Below the pieces are notes generated by a model that was not told where the DNA came from, made no database searches, and worked only from the letters and a program-made list of their open reading frames with translations. The position numbers were made by a program, and so were the translations under genes. 64,000 nt of DNA from Archangium lipolyticum (GTDB lineage: Bacteria > Myxococcota > Myxococcia > Myxococcales > Myxococcaceae), in NCBI RefSeq assembly GCF_024623785.1, contig NZ_JANKBZ010000035.1, positions 1-64,000 on the forward strand. The letters run 5' to 3'. Below, in pieces: positions 16,274 through 25,890 of the stretch. How positions within the stretch are numbered: the stretch's first letter is position 1; every line of letters starts with the position of its first letter.

Positions 16274-17317
16274 TTGGGCGGCGCCTTGCGTCTCCTCGCC
16301 GCCCTCATGCTGCTGGTCCTCTCCGCGTGCACCACCCCTCGCGCACGGCAGAAGATGAGCTTCGACGAGCTGTACTCCCAGAAGGGCGCGCCGCCTCCGG
16401 CCGACGCGGAGGCGGCACCTTCCCGTGACGGCGCGGCCCGGGTCGTCCGCTCCCGGCCGAAGAACGCCGAGCAGGTGTTGATCTCCCCGGGCTCGCGGCT
16501 GCTGCGGGACGCGCTCGGGTCCTTCGCCACGCAGGCGCGCGCCTCGCGGGCGGAGGTGCCCCGGGGCGGTGCCATGCCGGCGGCCCAGGTGGAGAACTGG
16601 CGCGAGATGAACGCCGCCCTGGATGCCTTCCTCCGGACGCCCACGCGCAAGACCTCACCGCTGGACGTGGTGCGCGCCCGGGTGACGCTGGAGGCCGAGC
16701 TGGAGGAGGACGCTCGCGCCTACGGCGACATCCCCGCGGACCTGGCCGACGCGGTGCTCGCCCGGGTGGATCTGCTCGCGGTGCGCATGGCCGAGCTGCG
16801 GCGCCTTCAGCTTCAGCCCTCGAAGCGGGCGCCGCGCTTCACCTGGCCGGTGGACCCGGTGGTCATCACCAGCGTCTTCGGCAGCCGGCTGCACCCCATC
16901 CTCGGCGAGGAGCGGGACCACCAGGGGTTGGATCTCGCGGCGAAGTCGGGCCAGCTCGTCACGGCGGCGGCCGGGGGCGTGGTGGTGCGGGCCGGGTGGA
17001 ACGGGGGTTACGGCTACCAGGTGGTCATCCAGCACGACGGGGACATGACCACCCGCTACAGCCATTTGTCGCGCGTGCTGGTGACTCCCGGCGAGGTGCT
17101 CGAGCAGGGCGATGTGGTGGGCGCCGCCGGCAAGACGGGCCTGGCCACCGGCGTGCACCTGCACTTCGAGTTGTGGCGCGAGGGCATGCCGTGCGATCCG
17201 CTCGACGAGCTGGGCCCCACCGAGTCCGGCGAGGAGCCCTCCTTCGTCCAGCGCTCGGGCAGTGGGGACGCCGGAAAACGACAAGGGCGCCGTCCTCTCG
17301 GACGACGCCCCCAGTGA
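16274..17317 (+). CDS. M23 (LytM-type) peptidase lipoprotein
   Basis: A 347-residue envelope protein. A signal peptide with lipobox VLSAC (about residues 15-19) is followed by an ~160-residue helical linker and a C-terminal M23 domain. The zinc ligands are visible as DHQGLD near residue 215 and HLHFELW near 295, with the family core SVFGSRLHPI and GYGYQVVIQHDG between. It probably cleaves peptidoglycan cross-links or activates an amidase. The start codon is TTG 16274 (TTG 16286 is an alternative); both precede the signal peptide. The last ~11 codons lie on top of the HU terminator hairpin on the other strand. Confidence 0.85.
   Translation: MGGALRLLAALMLLVLSACTTPRARQKMSFDELYSQKGAPPPADAEAAPSRDGAARVVRSRPKNAEQVLISPGSRLLRDALGSFATQARASRAEVPRGGAMPAAQVENWREMNAALDAFLRTPTRKTSPLDVVRARVTLEAELEEDARAYGDIPADLADAVLARVDLLAVRMAELRRLQLQPSKRAPRFTWPVDPVVITSVFGSRLHPILGEERDHQGLDLAAKSGQLVTAAAGGVVVRAGWNGGYGYQVVIQHDGDMTTRYSHLSRVLVTPGEVLEQGDVVGAAGKTGLATGVHLHFELWREGMPCDPLDELGPTESGEEPSFVQRSGSGDAGKRQGRRPLGRRPQ
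17275..17310 (-). terminator. Intrinsic terminator of the HU gene
   Basis: Read on the minus strand, a GC-rich stem GGGCGTCGTCC / GGACGGCGCCC (two-by-two internal mismatch) closes a GAGA tetraloop and is followed by TTGTCGTTTT. It begins 38 bases after the HU stop codon. It is embedded in the 3' end of the M23 peptidase gene on the plus strand, whose coding sequence therefore carries the fold. Confidence 0.65.
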
Positions 17318-17348
17318 GGTCGGCTCGCGCGCTCGCGGGCCCCACGGA

Positions 17349-17618
17349 CTACAGCGAGTTCTTCAGCTCCTTGGCGGGCCGGAAGCCGATCGTCTTCGAG
17401 GCCTTGAGCTTCATCATCTCGTTGGTCTGCGGGTTGCGGATCTTCCGCGCCTTGCGGGAGCGGACCGACCAGGTGCCGAAGCCGGGGTAGCTGAAGCGCT
17501 GGTCCTTCTTCACCGCCTTGCCGATGTTGGCGAAGACGATGTCGAGAATCTCCGCGGCCGACTTCTTCGTCAGCCGGGACTGCGCCGCCACCACCTCCAC
17601 GAGCTCTGCCTTGGTCAT
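17349..17618 (-). CDS. hup: HU-family nucleoid DNA-binding protein
   Basis: An 89-residue histone-like protein that bends DNA as a dimer. It starts MTKAELVEVVAA, contains the alpha-helical dimer core, the FGTWSVRSRKARKIRNPQTN beta-arm region and the C-terminal TIGFRPAKELK typical of HU/IHF. ATG 17618 is the family start with GGAG upstream. A clear sigma-70-like promoter and an intrinsic terminator flank it, so it is probably monocistronic. HU and IHF subunits cannot be fully separated by eye; absence of an IHF-type context favours HU. Confidence 0.92.
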   Translation of the reverse strand: MTKAELVEVVAAQSRLTKKSAAEILDIVFANIGKAVKKDQRFSYPGFGTWSVRSRKARKIRNPQTNEMMKLKASKTIGFRPAKELKNSL

Positions 17619-17657
17619 CCGCTTCTCCGTGCGCGTTGAAATGCGAAAGCCCAGGGT

Positions 17658-17686
17658 TGGTAACAAATCGCTCTTTTGTCTGTCAA
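17658..17686 (-). promoter_or_regulatory. Sigma-70-like promoter of the HU gene
   Basis: On the minus strand TTGACA (17686-17681) is separated by exactly 17 bases from TTACCA (17663-17658). Transcription would start about 30 bases before the HU ATG. Confidence 0.65.
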
Positions 17687-17746
17687 TGCTGGCAACCGCC
17701 CCGAGGCCGGTAGATCGGCCTCCGCGCGAATCGCGATGAATTTGAC

Positions 17747-17773
17747 GGAGCCCGGGGCTCCTCTAGAGAGGAG
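17747..17773. repeat. Two overlapping short inverted repeats
   Basis: GGAGCCC-G-GGGCTCC (17747-17761) overlaps CTCCTCT-AG-AGAGGAG (17758-17773). The two stems share bases and are mutually exclusive in RNA. They lie upstream of the HU promoter and well before the beta-helix gene. Role unknown. Confidence 0.5.
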
Positions 17774-17831
17774 AAGTGCACGGAGCGGGCGGTGCTCCCT
17801 GCGTGGCGTCTGATCGGCGCCATGTGTGGAT

Positions 17832-17871
17832 GTGATCGATTGGCGATGTTTTTCTTTGTCATTTCGATCAC
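17832..17871. promoter_or_regulatory. Operator-like inverted repeat in an AT-rich island
   Basis: GTGATCGA (17832-17839) and its exact complement TCGATCAC (17864-17871) bracket a 24-base AT-rich spacer containing TTTTTCTTTGTC. A further GATCGA occurs at about 17930, just before the next ATG. The 317-base gap between HU and the beta-helix gene is otherwise without a gene. Confidence 0.4.
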
Positions 17872-17935
17872 TTGCGCGGTGCTTCCTGATCCGGATGGGC
17901 CCGGATGGCTGGCGGGTATTAGTGTGTGCGATCGA

Positions 17936-19375
17936 ATGCTCCGCTGCCTGCTGATGATCTCCTGCCTGACGTTTCCGGCCTGTCACGCACCGGGGGCGCT
18001 GATCCCACCCCGGGAGTCCACCGCGTGGACCGAGGTGTGGGTGGACGGTGCGCGGGGTGAGGGGGGGGACGGGTCACCGCGGAGGCCCTTCTCTTCGCTG
18101 CCGCGGGCCCTGGCCCGGGCGGTGCCAGGGGGCCCTCCGCTCCGGGTGCATCTGGCTCCGGGGCGGTATCCGGGCCCCTTCGTCCTGCCCGCCAGCGTGG
18201 AACTGGTGGGGGCCGGAGAGAGCTCCGTGCTGGCCGGGGAGGGAGCGGGGCCGGTGGTGCGGGCGCCGGAGGGGGTCACCGTGAGGAGCCTGGGCGTTCA
18301 GGGTGGTGCCTGGGGCCTGGAGGCCGCCGGACCGGTCCGGCTGGAAGCGGTGCGTTTTGGCGGGCAGGAAGAAGGGGCGGTGCGGATGGAGGCGGGGCAG
18401 CTCGCGGCGGCCGGGTGCGCGTTCGAGGCGGGTGGGGAGCGGGCGGTGGGGGTGCTGTTGTCAGGTGGCGCGAGGGGCGAGGTGCGGGAGAGCTCGTTCA
18501 CCGGCGCCTTCCGGCGCGGCGTGGAGGCGCGGGAGGTCGAGCTGGAGCTGGAGTCCGTGCGCTTCCGTGGCGCGGTGACGGCGCTGTACCAGGTGGCGGG
18601 CCGGGTGCGGCTGCGTCACGTGACGGTGGGGGAGGGACGGGAGGCGGGCCTCTTCGCCCAGCGGGGCTCGCTGAGGCTCGAGGACGTCACCGTCACCGGA
18701 CACGAGTATGGCCTGCAGACCGTGGAGACCACGCTGGAGGCGCGGGGCTTCACCTCGGTGCGCGCGGTGCGGGCGGGCGTGGTGCTCATCGGCTCGCGGG
18801 GGGAGCTGGAGGAGACGGTGGTGCTGGGCAGCGGCAACTACGGTGCGATGCTGCTGGTGGGCTCGGACCTGGTGCTGCGCGGCGTCCGCGTGGACGGAGC
18901 GGATGAGTATGGCATTTCGGTCACGCGCGGGCGGCTGCGGCTTCAACACGCCGTCATGACCCGCCTGACGTCGCGCGGAGGGGACTCCGGTGACGGGCTG
19001 CACCTGCGTGACGCGGAGGTGGAGGTGGAGGGGCTCCTGGTGCGGAACGTGGCCGGCGTGGGCGTGCTGGGGGCGCAGGGCTCGCGGGTACTGCTGCGCG
19101 ACGTGTCCCTGGAGTCGTGCCAGGAGGCCGGGGTGCTCGCGGAGACTCTGGGGCGGGTGACGGCCGAGGGGCTCGTGGTACGAGGTTCTGGCGGGCCCGC
19201 GTTGAGCGCCATGGAGAATGGTGTGTTGCGCGTGGATGCGCTCACGGCGCGGGAGAATGCCGCGGGGCTCGTGTGGGCCGACTGCCAGGGGGGCACCGAG
19301 GTGATGCTGGGCCGCGTGACGGGTCAGGACACCCCGGGAGCCGAGGTGGATTGCGTGGCACGACCCTCACCCTAG
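17936..19375 (+). CDS. Right-handed parallel beta-helix lipoprotein
   Basis: A 479-residue exported protein. A hydrophobic leader ends FPAC, a weak lipobox. After WTEVWVDGARGEGGDGSP...PFSSLPRALA, the usual entry to secreted pectate-lyase-like helices, about 14 imperfect coils follow, each ~20-25 residues and built on G/V-L-x-x-V patterns (for example LRLEDVTVTGHEYGLQT). No catalytic residues of pectate lyases are evident, so a binding or structural role at the surface is likely. ATG 17936 is chosen because it begins the signal peptide; no strong ribosome site precedes it. The stop codon lies inside a REP-like palindrome and the gene overlaps the convergent hydrolase by 9 bases. Confidence 0.65.
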   Translation: MLRCLLMISCLTFPACHAPGALIPPRESTAWTEVWVDGARGEGGDGSPRRPFSSLPRALARAVPGGPPLRVHLAPGRYPGPFVLPASVELVGAGESSVLAGEGAGPVVRAPEGVTVRSLGVQGGAWGLEAAGPVRLEAVRFGGQEEGAVRMEAGQLAAAGCAFEAGGERAVGVLLSGGARGEVRESSFTGAFRRGVEAREVELELESVRFRGAVTALYQVAGRVRLRHVTVGEGREAGLFAQRGSLRLEDVTVTGHEYGLQTVETTLEARGFTSVRAVRAGVVLIGSRGELEETVVLGSGNYGAMLLVGSDLVLRGVRVDGADEYGISVTRGRLRLQHAVMTRLTSRGGDSGDGLHLRDAEVEVEGLLVRNVAGVGVLGAQGSRVLLRDVSLESCQEAGVLAETLGRVTAEGLVVRGSGGPALSAMENGVLRVDALTARENAAGLVWADCQGGTEVMLGRVTGQDTPGAEVDCVARPSP

Positions 19376-19396
19376 CCCTCTCCCAGAGGGAGAGGG
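19363..19396. repeat. REP-like palindrome 1
   Basis: ACCCTCACCC is followed by CCCTCTCCC-AGA-GGGAGAGGG, arms 19376-19384 and 19388-19396. It lies at the junction of two convergent genes and contributes the stop codons of both. Same family as the copies at 26081, 40982, 41077 and 41139. Confidence 0.8.
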
Positions 19397-20506
19397 GACT
19401 TGCACGGTGCCCAGCGGGAGCGCCGTGGCGCGGGCCGCCAGCCAGTCGCGTATCTCGGGGTAGACCTCGATCGGCGCCCCCGTGCCGAAGAGCAGGTCCC
19501 CATGCCCGTAGTCCATCTTGTCTCCCCGCTCACAGCCGAAGACGTGCAGCTTCTTGTCCGGTGAGCCGACCAGCTCGTACTGCGCACGCAGGTTCTTGGG
19601 CGGCGCCAGCCGGTCCATGCTCCCTCCCATCACCATCACCGGCAGCGACAGCTTCGCCAGCCCCGCGCGCCAGTCCACGCTCCCATCGAAGGAGCGGAAG
19701 GCGTCATGGTCGAGCCAGTCGCGCAGTTGCTGGAGCACGTTGCGGCTCATCGACGACATCATGTTCGCGTACACCTTGCGCTGGATGGGCGGGAGGATGT
19801 GCCTCGGGTTGATGATGACGTCCGAGAGCGGCAGGGTGGCGTAGCCGAGGAAGGGCGCCATCGTGTGGCTCAGCCACTCGTTGCGGAAGCCTCGGGGCCA
19901 CGCGGCCCGGGCGCCGAGGTGGATGAGCCTGTGCAGGAGGGGATCCGGCGCGAAGAAGACGGGCGAGCCCAGTGCGAGCAGCCCGGCGAGCCTCGCCCCG
20001 GCGGGTCCCTGCGCCACGGCGTAGCCCACCAGGCCGCCCAGCGAGTGGCCGATCCAGAACGCGCGCCTCGCTCCGGTCCGGGCCAGCACCTCCTGGATGA
20101 CCGCGGGCCCGTCCTGGGTGACCAGGTCGTCCACGGTGACGTCCGGCCAGCGGCGTCCCCGCGGCGAGGGCCGTGAGTCGCCGATGCCCCGGAACTCCAC
20201 GCTGAAGCAGTCGAAGCCGGCCTCGGCCAGGAAGTGGGCCATGGAGTAGGGCGGCTCGAAGTCGAACGTGCAGCGATTGGCGGCCAGCCCATGGCACAGC
20301 AGCACCGGCTCCTCGAAGCGCCGGTGCGCGGCACGCCGCTCGTACAGGGTCAACTCCCACCCATCCTCGCAGCGGGCTCTCAGGCGCTGAGGAGGCGTCG
20401 TGCGCAGCCGGTATCTCCGGCGCACCCCGAGAATCCACAGGCCATTCACCGCGGCCAGAACGAGCACCGCCACCACGAGCCATAGGGCCCAACGCGCTGC
20501 GTCCAT
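19367..20506 (-). CDS. Alpha/beta-fold hydrolase, membrane-anchored
   Basis: A 379-residue protein. A single N-terminal membrane segment (about 8-28) anchors a serine hydrolase fold. LLCHGLAANRCTF marks the oxyanion strand, GHSLGG carries the nucleophile Ser, MGGSMDRLAPP supplies a probable acid Asp and GHGDLLFG the His. The organisation resembles PHB-synthase/lipase-like hydrolases that act on lipid or polyester substrates. ATG 20506 starts at the membrane segment; an in-frame ATG at 20530 is an alternative. The last nine residues (PSPSGRGLG) are encoded by the REP palindrome, so the native C-terminus was probably replaced. Substrate unknown. Confidence 0.75.
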   Translation of the reverse strand: MDAARWALWLVVAVLVLAAVNGLWILGVRRRYRLRTTPPQRLRARCEDGWELTLYERRAAHRRFEEPVLLCHGLAANRCTFDFEPPYSMAHFLAEAGFDCFSVEFRGIGDSRPSPRGRRWPDVTVDDLVTQDGPAVIQEVLARTGARRAFWIGHSLGGLVGYAVAQGPAGARLAGLLALGSPVFFAPDPLLHRLIHLGARAAWPRGFRNEWLSHTMAPFLGYATLPLSDVIINPRHILPPIQRKVYANMMSSMSRNVLQQLRDWLDHDAFRSFDGSVDWRAGLAKLSLPVMVMGGSMDRLAPPKNLRAQYELVGSPDKKLHVFGCERGDKMDYGHGDLLFGTGAPIEVYPEIRDWLAARATALPLGTVQVPSPSGRGLG

Positions 20507-20607
20507 CACCCCTCCACGAAGACCGGGCAAATAAAACCCTGCTATGGTCCGTTCTCCCCCGGCTTCAAACCGGAACGGCCGATGGCCGACAGAGGAGGCA
20601 GGAGAAC

Positions 20608-21453
20608 GTGAGACCCCGCAAGTTGTTGTTCATCTTGCCCAACCTGTTCACCGTCACATCCATCCTCTGCGGCTTCTATGCCCTGACCCTGTGCACCGGT
20701 GAAGCGGGTCCCACGCACCTCTACCAGGCGGCCCTGGCCATCCTCTTCGCCATGTTCTTCGACGGGTTCGACGGCCGGGTGGCCCGCCTGACGAAGACCC
20801 AGAGCGACTTCGGGATGCAGCTGGACAGCCTGGCGGACGTCGTCTCGTTCGGCGCTGCGCCCGCTCTCCTGGCCTACAAGTGGGCGCTGGAGCCCCTGGG
20901 CTTCCTGGGCATGTTCCTCGCCTTCTCCTTCGCGGCCTGCGGTGCCCTGCGGCTCGCCCGCTTCAACGTGCTGGCCATGCGCAACCCCCACGGCGGTGGT
21001 GGGAGCTTCTTCGTCGGCCTGCCCATCCCGCTGGCCGCCAGCGTGTTCGTCTCGATGATCATCGCCCACCACGCCGCCACCGGCGGTGCGGTGCTCGCCG
21101 CCGAGGCCCGTGCTCCCGTGGCGGTGGCGGTGGTCACGCTCGCGCTGCTGATGGTGTCCACCGTCCGGTATCGGACCTTCAAGGACCTGCGCCTGTCCCC
21201 TCGCTCGGCGCTCGTGATGATGCTGGTGCTCGCCAGCGGCGTCATCATCGGTACCCGCTTCCACCCGGCCTACGTGCTGGTGGCCTACTCGTTCGCCTAC
21301 CTCGCCTTTGGCCTCCTGGAGTCCGCCTTCCTGGTCCGCAACCGGCTCGTGGCCCGGAAGCTGGGTTCCGGGGCCGGCGTCGCCGCGGCCGTCCTCGATG
21401 AGGAGGACGACGAGGACGGAGACGGGGACGAGGAAGACACGCTCGCCAGGTAG
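20608..21453 (+). CDS. pssA: CDP-diacylglycerol--serine O-phosphatidyltransferase
   Basis: A 281-residue membrane enzyme making phosphatidylserine, the precursor of phosphatidylethanolamine. The CDP-alcohol phosphotransferase signature D-G-x2-A-R-x8-G-x3-D-x3-D is intact in DGRVARLTKTQSDFGMQLD(SLAD). About seven hydrophobic segments follow the family pattern. An acidic tail (DEEDDEDGDGDEED) after the last membrane segment is unusual. GTG 20608 is supported by AGGAGGCAGGAG just upstream. The gene is divergent from the hydrolase. No psd gene, the common partner, lies next to it. Confidence 0.92.
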   Translation: MRPRKLLFILPNLFTVTSILCGFYALTLCTGEAGPTHLYQAALAILFAMFFDGFDGRVARLTKTQSDFGMQLDSLADVVSFGAAPALLAYKWALEPLGFLGMFLAFSFAACGALRLARFNVLAMRNPHGGGGSFFVGLPIPLAASVFVSMIIAHHAATGGAVLAAEARAPVAVAVVTLALLMVSTVRYRTFKDLRLSPRSALVMMLVLASGVIIGTRFHPAYVLVAYSFAYLAFGLLESAFLVRNRLVARKLGSGAGVAAAVLDEEDDEDGDGDEEDTLAR

Positions 21454-21506
21454 TCCGTGACTCGGTGCGTGCCGGGGGCGGCGCGGGCCGCTAGGATGCC
21501 CCGCCC

Positions 21507-22772
21507 ATGCGCGTCGAGCTCCTGTGTACCGGTGACGAGCTCGTCACCGGTCTGACCCCTGACACCAACAGCCCCTACCTGGAAGCACGGCTCTTCGAGC
21601 TGGGCATCAAGGTGACGCGGGTGGTGCTGGTGGGGGATGTGCGCGAGGACATCACCCGCGCCCTGCGCGAGGCCGCGAGCCGGGCGGACATGGTCATCGT
21701 CTCCGGCGGGCTGGGCCCCACGGCGGATGACTTCACCGCCGAGTGTGCCGCCGCCGCCGCGGGCGTGCCGCTCGTCCAGGACGCGGGGACCCTCGAGTTC
21801 CTCCGCGAGCGAGCCAGGAAGCGGGGCCGGGAGCTGACGCCCAACGTGGCTCGCATGGCGCTCGTTCCCGAGGGCTCGGAGGTGGTGCCCAACCCCGTGG
21901 GCGCCGCGCCCCTGTTCATCGTCCGCATGGAGGGCTGCCGGCTCTTCTTCCTTCCCGGAGTGCCCCGCGAGTACCGGGCGCTGGTGGACGGTGAGGTGCT
22001 GCCGCGCGTGCGCTCGGAGCTGGAGAAGAAGCCGGAGCGCACGTACCGCGCCTTCCGCCTGTTGCGGACGGTGGGCATCCCCGAGTCCGTCCTCGACGCG
22101 CGCGTGGCTCCGCTGGCCGTGGCGCACCCCCGGGTGGTGTTCGGCTTCCGTACGCACGCGCCGGAGAACCAGCTCAAGCTGCTGGCGGAGGCGCCCTCCC
22201 AGGCCGAGGCCGAGTCCGCCCTGGCCGCCGCCGAGGCCGCCGCGCGCCGGGAGCTCGGCCTGGCGGTGTACGGCGCGGATGGGGACACCTACGCCGTCGT
22301 GCTGGCGAAGCTGCTGACGGAGGCCCGGGCCACGCTGGCGCTCGCGGAGAGCTGCACCGGGGGCCTCATCGCGGCGCAGCTCACCGGCGTGTCCGGTGCG
22401 AGCAACTTCCTCATGGGCGGAGCAGTCGTCTACACCGAGCAGATGAAGACGGCCTGGGCCGGAGTGCCAGCCGAGCTGCTGGCCCGCCACGGGGCCGTAT
22501 CGAGCCCGGTGGCGGTGGCCATGGCCGAGGGCATCCGCGCCGCCTGCGGGACGACCTTTGGCCTGTCCGTGACCGGCTTCGCGGGCCCGACGGGGGGCAC
22601 GCCCGAGGACCCGGTGGGCACCGTCTACTGTGCGCTCGCGGCGGAGGGGGCCCCCACCCGCTGCGAGCGCTTCTCCATTCCTGGCGATCGGGACCTCGTG
22701 CGTCTCTTCGCCGCCTCCTACGCGCTCGAATTGCTGCGTGAGCGCCTGCTGACCGCGCCTTCCACCCCATGA
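21507..22772 (+). CDS. cinA: CinA family nicotinamide-nucleotide amidohydrolase
   Basis: A 421-residue two-domain protein. The N-terminal COG1058/MoeA-like domain (CTGDELVTG, SGGLGPTADD) is an ADP-ribose pyrophosphatase-type fold; the C-terminal PncC domain (~255-415) has ESCTGGLIAAQLT, GGAVVYTEQMK and SVTGFAGPTGG. Together they recycle NMN and ADP-ribose produced by NAD consumption. The first motif usually reads IGTE or IGDE; here it is LCTGDE. ATG 21507 follows AGGA. The stop overlaps the next ATG (ATGA), so the membrane protein downstream is translationally coupled. Confidence 0.9.
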   Translation: MRVELLCTGDELVTGLTPDTNSPYLEARLFELGIKVTRVVLVGDVREDITRALREAASRADMVIVSGGLGPTADDFTAECAAAAAGVPLVQDAGTLEFLRERARKRGRELTPNVARMALVPEGSEVVPNPVGAAPLFIVRMEGCRLFFLPGVPREYRALVDGEVLPRVRSELEKKPERTYRAFRLLRTVGIPESVLDARVAPLAVAHPRVVFGFRTHAPENQLKLLAEAPSQAEAESALAAAEAAARRELGLAVYGADGDTYAVVLAKLLTEARATLALAESCTGGLIAAQLTGVSGASNFLMGGAVVYTEQMKTAWAGVPAELLARHGAVSSPVAVAMAEGIRAACGTTFGLSVTGFAGPTGGTPEDPVGTVYCALAAEGAPTRCERFSIPGDRDLVRLFAASYALELLRERLLTAPSTP

Positions 22773-24268
22773 GCCGCTCCAAGTCCAAGCGTTCCAAGCC
22801 GTCCTCCGCCCAGACCCGCGAGCCCGCGCCGCCCGCTCCCGAGGCGGCCTCCGGGTCGCCAACGGCCGCACCCGCCGCTCCCGAGAGCCCTTCGGGCGCG
22901 GGTGCGCCAGCGGAGCCTGGTGAGCGCACCGTGCACACGGAGGCTCGGGGTGGGGTGGTGGGGACGGCGCTGCGGATGTGGCTGGCGGCGTACCGGGTGG
23001 AGGTGGTGCTCTTCCTGGTGAGCTTCGCGGTGCTGGCCAGCTTCAGCTCGCAGCGCTTCCTGCGGCAGAGCGAGGCTCCGCACTTCGTGTACCAGGCGAA
23101 GGCGTGGCTGGAGGGGCGGTTGGATCTGGACCCCGAGGTGCTGCCCAACCTGGAGGACTGGGCGTGCGTGCGCGAGGTGGCGGGGAAGAAGGTGCGGTGC
23201 GAGGGCCGGCTACAGCCGGGAGACCGCTGGTACGTGAGCTTCCCGTCCTTCCCGGCGGTGGTGATGCTGCCCTTCGTGGCGCTGCACGGCTACCAGTTCA
23301 ACGACACCTCGTTCGGGGTCATCGTGGGGGCGCTGGCGGTGGCGCTCTTCTACTCACTGCTGCGCTTCCTCGCGAAGGAGGGAGAGACGGCGCGTGACCG
23401 CACGGAGAACGTGGGTCTGGCGCTCATCCTGGCCTTCGGGACGCTCTTCTTCTACGCGGCCATTCGTGGAGAGGTGTGGTTCAGCGCGGAGGTCATGGGC
23501 GTGGCCTTCACCTGCCTCTACGTGCGCAACGCGGTGCGAGCGCACCGCCCGGTGCTGGCGGGCCTCTTCTTCTCCATGGCCACGCTCACCCGCACGCCGC
23601 TGCTGTTCGCCGGGCTCTTCTTCGTGCTGGAGGCGCTGTGTCCCGGGCCGGAGGGGCGGTTCGCGCAACTGCGCGAGCTGGGCTCCAATTGGAAGCCCGC
23701 CCTGCGCAAGCTGGGCCTGTTCGCCCTGGGGGCCGCGCCGCTCGCGCTGCTGGCGGCGGCCTACAACCTCTACCGCTTCGGCAGCCCGGGCGAGTTCGGC
23801 CACGCGTTCCTCTACAACAACCGCGTCAACGTGGACATCGACCGGTGGGGCCTCTTCAACCTGGTCTACCTCTCGCGCAACCTGCGGGCGGCCTTCCTCC
23901 TGCTGCCGGACATCTCGCTCAATCCGCTGCGGCTGGCGTACGACCCGCACGGCCTGTCGTTGCTGCTGACGCTGCCGCTGCTCGTCTTCCTGGTGGTGCC
24001 GAAGCTGAGGCCGCGCCTGCACTGGCCGCTGTGGCTCACCCTGGCCGTCACCGCGCTGCCCGGGCTCTTCTACCAGAACGACGGCTACATGCAGTTCGGC
24101 TTCCGGTTCAGCATCGACTACACGCCCTACCTCCTGCTCCTCTTCGCCGTGGGTGGCTGGTCCCTGCGCAACCGGGCGGTGCAGGCCGCGGTGGTCCTCG
24201 GGGTGCTGGTGAACTTCTGGGGCGCGGTGGCCTTCCGGGGTTACACCGAGCTTGTCCGGAACTGGTAG
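22769..24268 (+). CDS. Polytopic membrane protein, GT-C glycosyltransferase-like
   Basis: A 499-residue protein. The first ~65 residues are cytoplasmic, Ser/Lys then Pro/Ala-rich. About ten membrane segments follow from residue ~72. After the first segment comes a large loop with FRLQSEAPHF-like acidic and aromatic residues (RQSEAPHFVYQAKAWLEG), a layout seen in GT-C polyprenyl-linked sugar transferases of the ArnT/PMT kind, though no decisive motif is visible. A further periplasmic-type segment includes YNLYRFGSPGEFGH. Coupling to cinA by a four-base overlap is positional, not functional evidence. Sugar and acceptor are unknown. Confidence 0.6.
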   Translation: MSRSKSKRSKPSSAQTREPAPPAPEAASGSPTAAPAAPESPSGAGAPAEPGERTVHTEARGGVVGTALRMWLAAYRVEVVLFLVSFAVLASFSSQRFLRQSEAPHFVYQAKAWLEGRLDLDPEVLPNLEDWACVREVAGKKVRCEGRLQPGDRWYVSFPSFPAVVMLPFVALHGYQFNDTSFGVIVGALAVALFYSLLRFLAKEGETARDRTENVGLALILAFGTLFFYAAIRGEVWFSAEVMGVAFTCLYVRNAVRAHRPVLAGLFFSMATLTRTPLLFAGLFFVLEALCPGPEGRFAQLRELGSNWKPALRKLGLFALGAAPLALLAAAYNLYRFGSPGEFGHAFLYNNRVNVDIDRWGLFNLVYLSRNLRAAFLLLPDISLNPLRLAYDPHGLSLLLTLPLLVFLVVPKLRPRLHWPLWLTLAVTALPGLFYQNDGYMQFGFRFSIDYTPYLLLLFAVGGWSLRNRAVQAAVVLGVLVNFWGAVAFRGYTELVRNW

Positions 24269-24319
24269 CGCCGGGCGCGCCGGCTTGACCGGCCGCCTCC
24301 GGGCGCGCAGATAACACGC

Positions 24320-24843
24320 GTGACACAACCGCCTTCAGGACCCACACCGCCCTCGGGCCCTCCGCCCTTCGGCAAGCGCTGGCACACCCGCGAGGACAGC
24401 GGCATCCGCCTCGATGCCCGGCTGCGCTGGTGGCACGACGACGAGCCCATCGAGCACCCGCGCATCATCGAGCTCTTCAACACCTCGCTCGTGCTCGATG
24501 ACGAGGGGCGCTACCAGCTCCAGATTGGCAAGGACTGGTGCTACGTCCAGGTGGAGGACGCCGCCTACGAGGTGCGCACCGTGGACGTCACCTCGGACGA
24601 GCGGGTGTCCGTGCGCCTGAGTGACCGCACCGCCGAGGCGCTCGATCCGGCCACCCTCGCCGTGGGCTCCGACGGCGTCCTCACGTGTGGGGTGAAGGGC
24701 GGCCGGGGCAAGGCGCGCTTCTCCCGGGACGCCCAGTACCAGCTCGGCGAGCTGCTGGAGCAGGACGAGGGCGGCCACCTGTTCCTGCGCGCGGGCCAGC
24801 GCCGCCTCCCGGTGCCCTCCGTGTCGCTCGACGCGCTTGGTGC

Positions 24844-24847
<4 letters not shown>
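24320..24847 (+). CDS. DUF1285 family protein
   Basis: A 175-residue soluble protein. After a proline-rich start, residues ~25-170 match DUF1285: [33 protein letters not shown] and [11 protein letters not shown] are the family blocks. Structures in this family show two beta-sheet subdomains, and function remains unclear. GTG 24320 is the only reasonable start. Its stop and that of recA share the palindrome CTAG (24844-24847), a four-base tail-to-tail overlap. Confidence 0.8.

Positions 24848-25890
<1,043 letters not shown>

Noticed and set aside
17792-17935. An in-frame upstream start for the beta-helix gene
   Set aside because: The added sequence covers the operator-like inverted repeat and would put two extra hydrophobic stretches before the signal peptide.
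20540-20600. A tRNA-like segment near TTCAAACC
   Set aside because: There is no matching acceptor stem, anticodon arm or D-arm.
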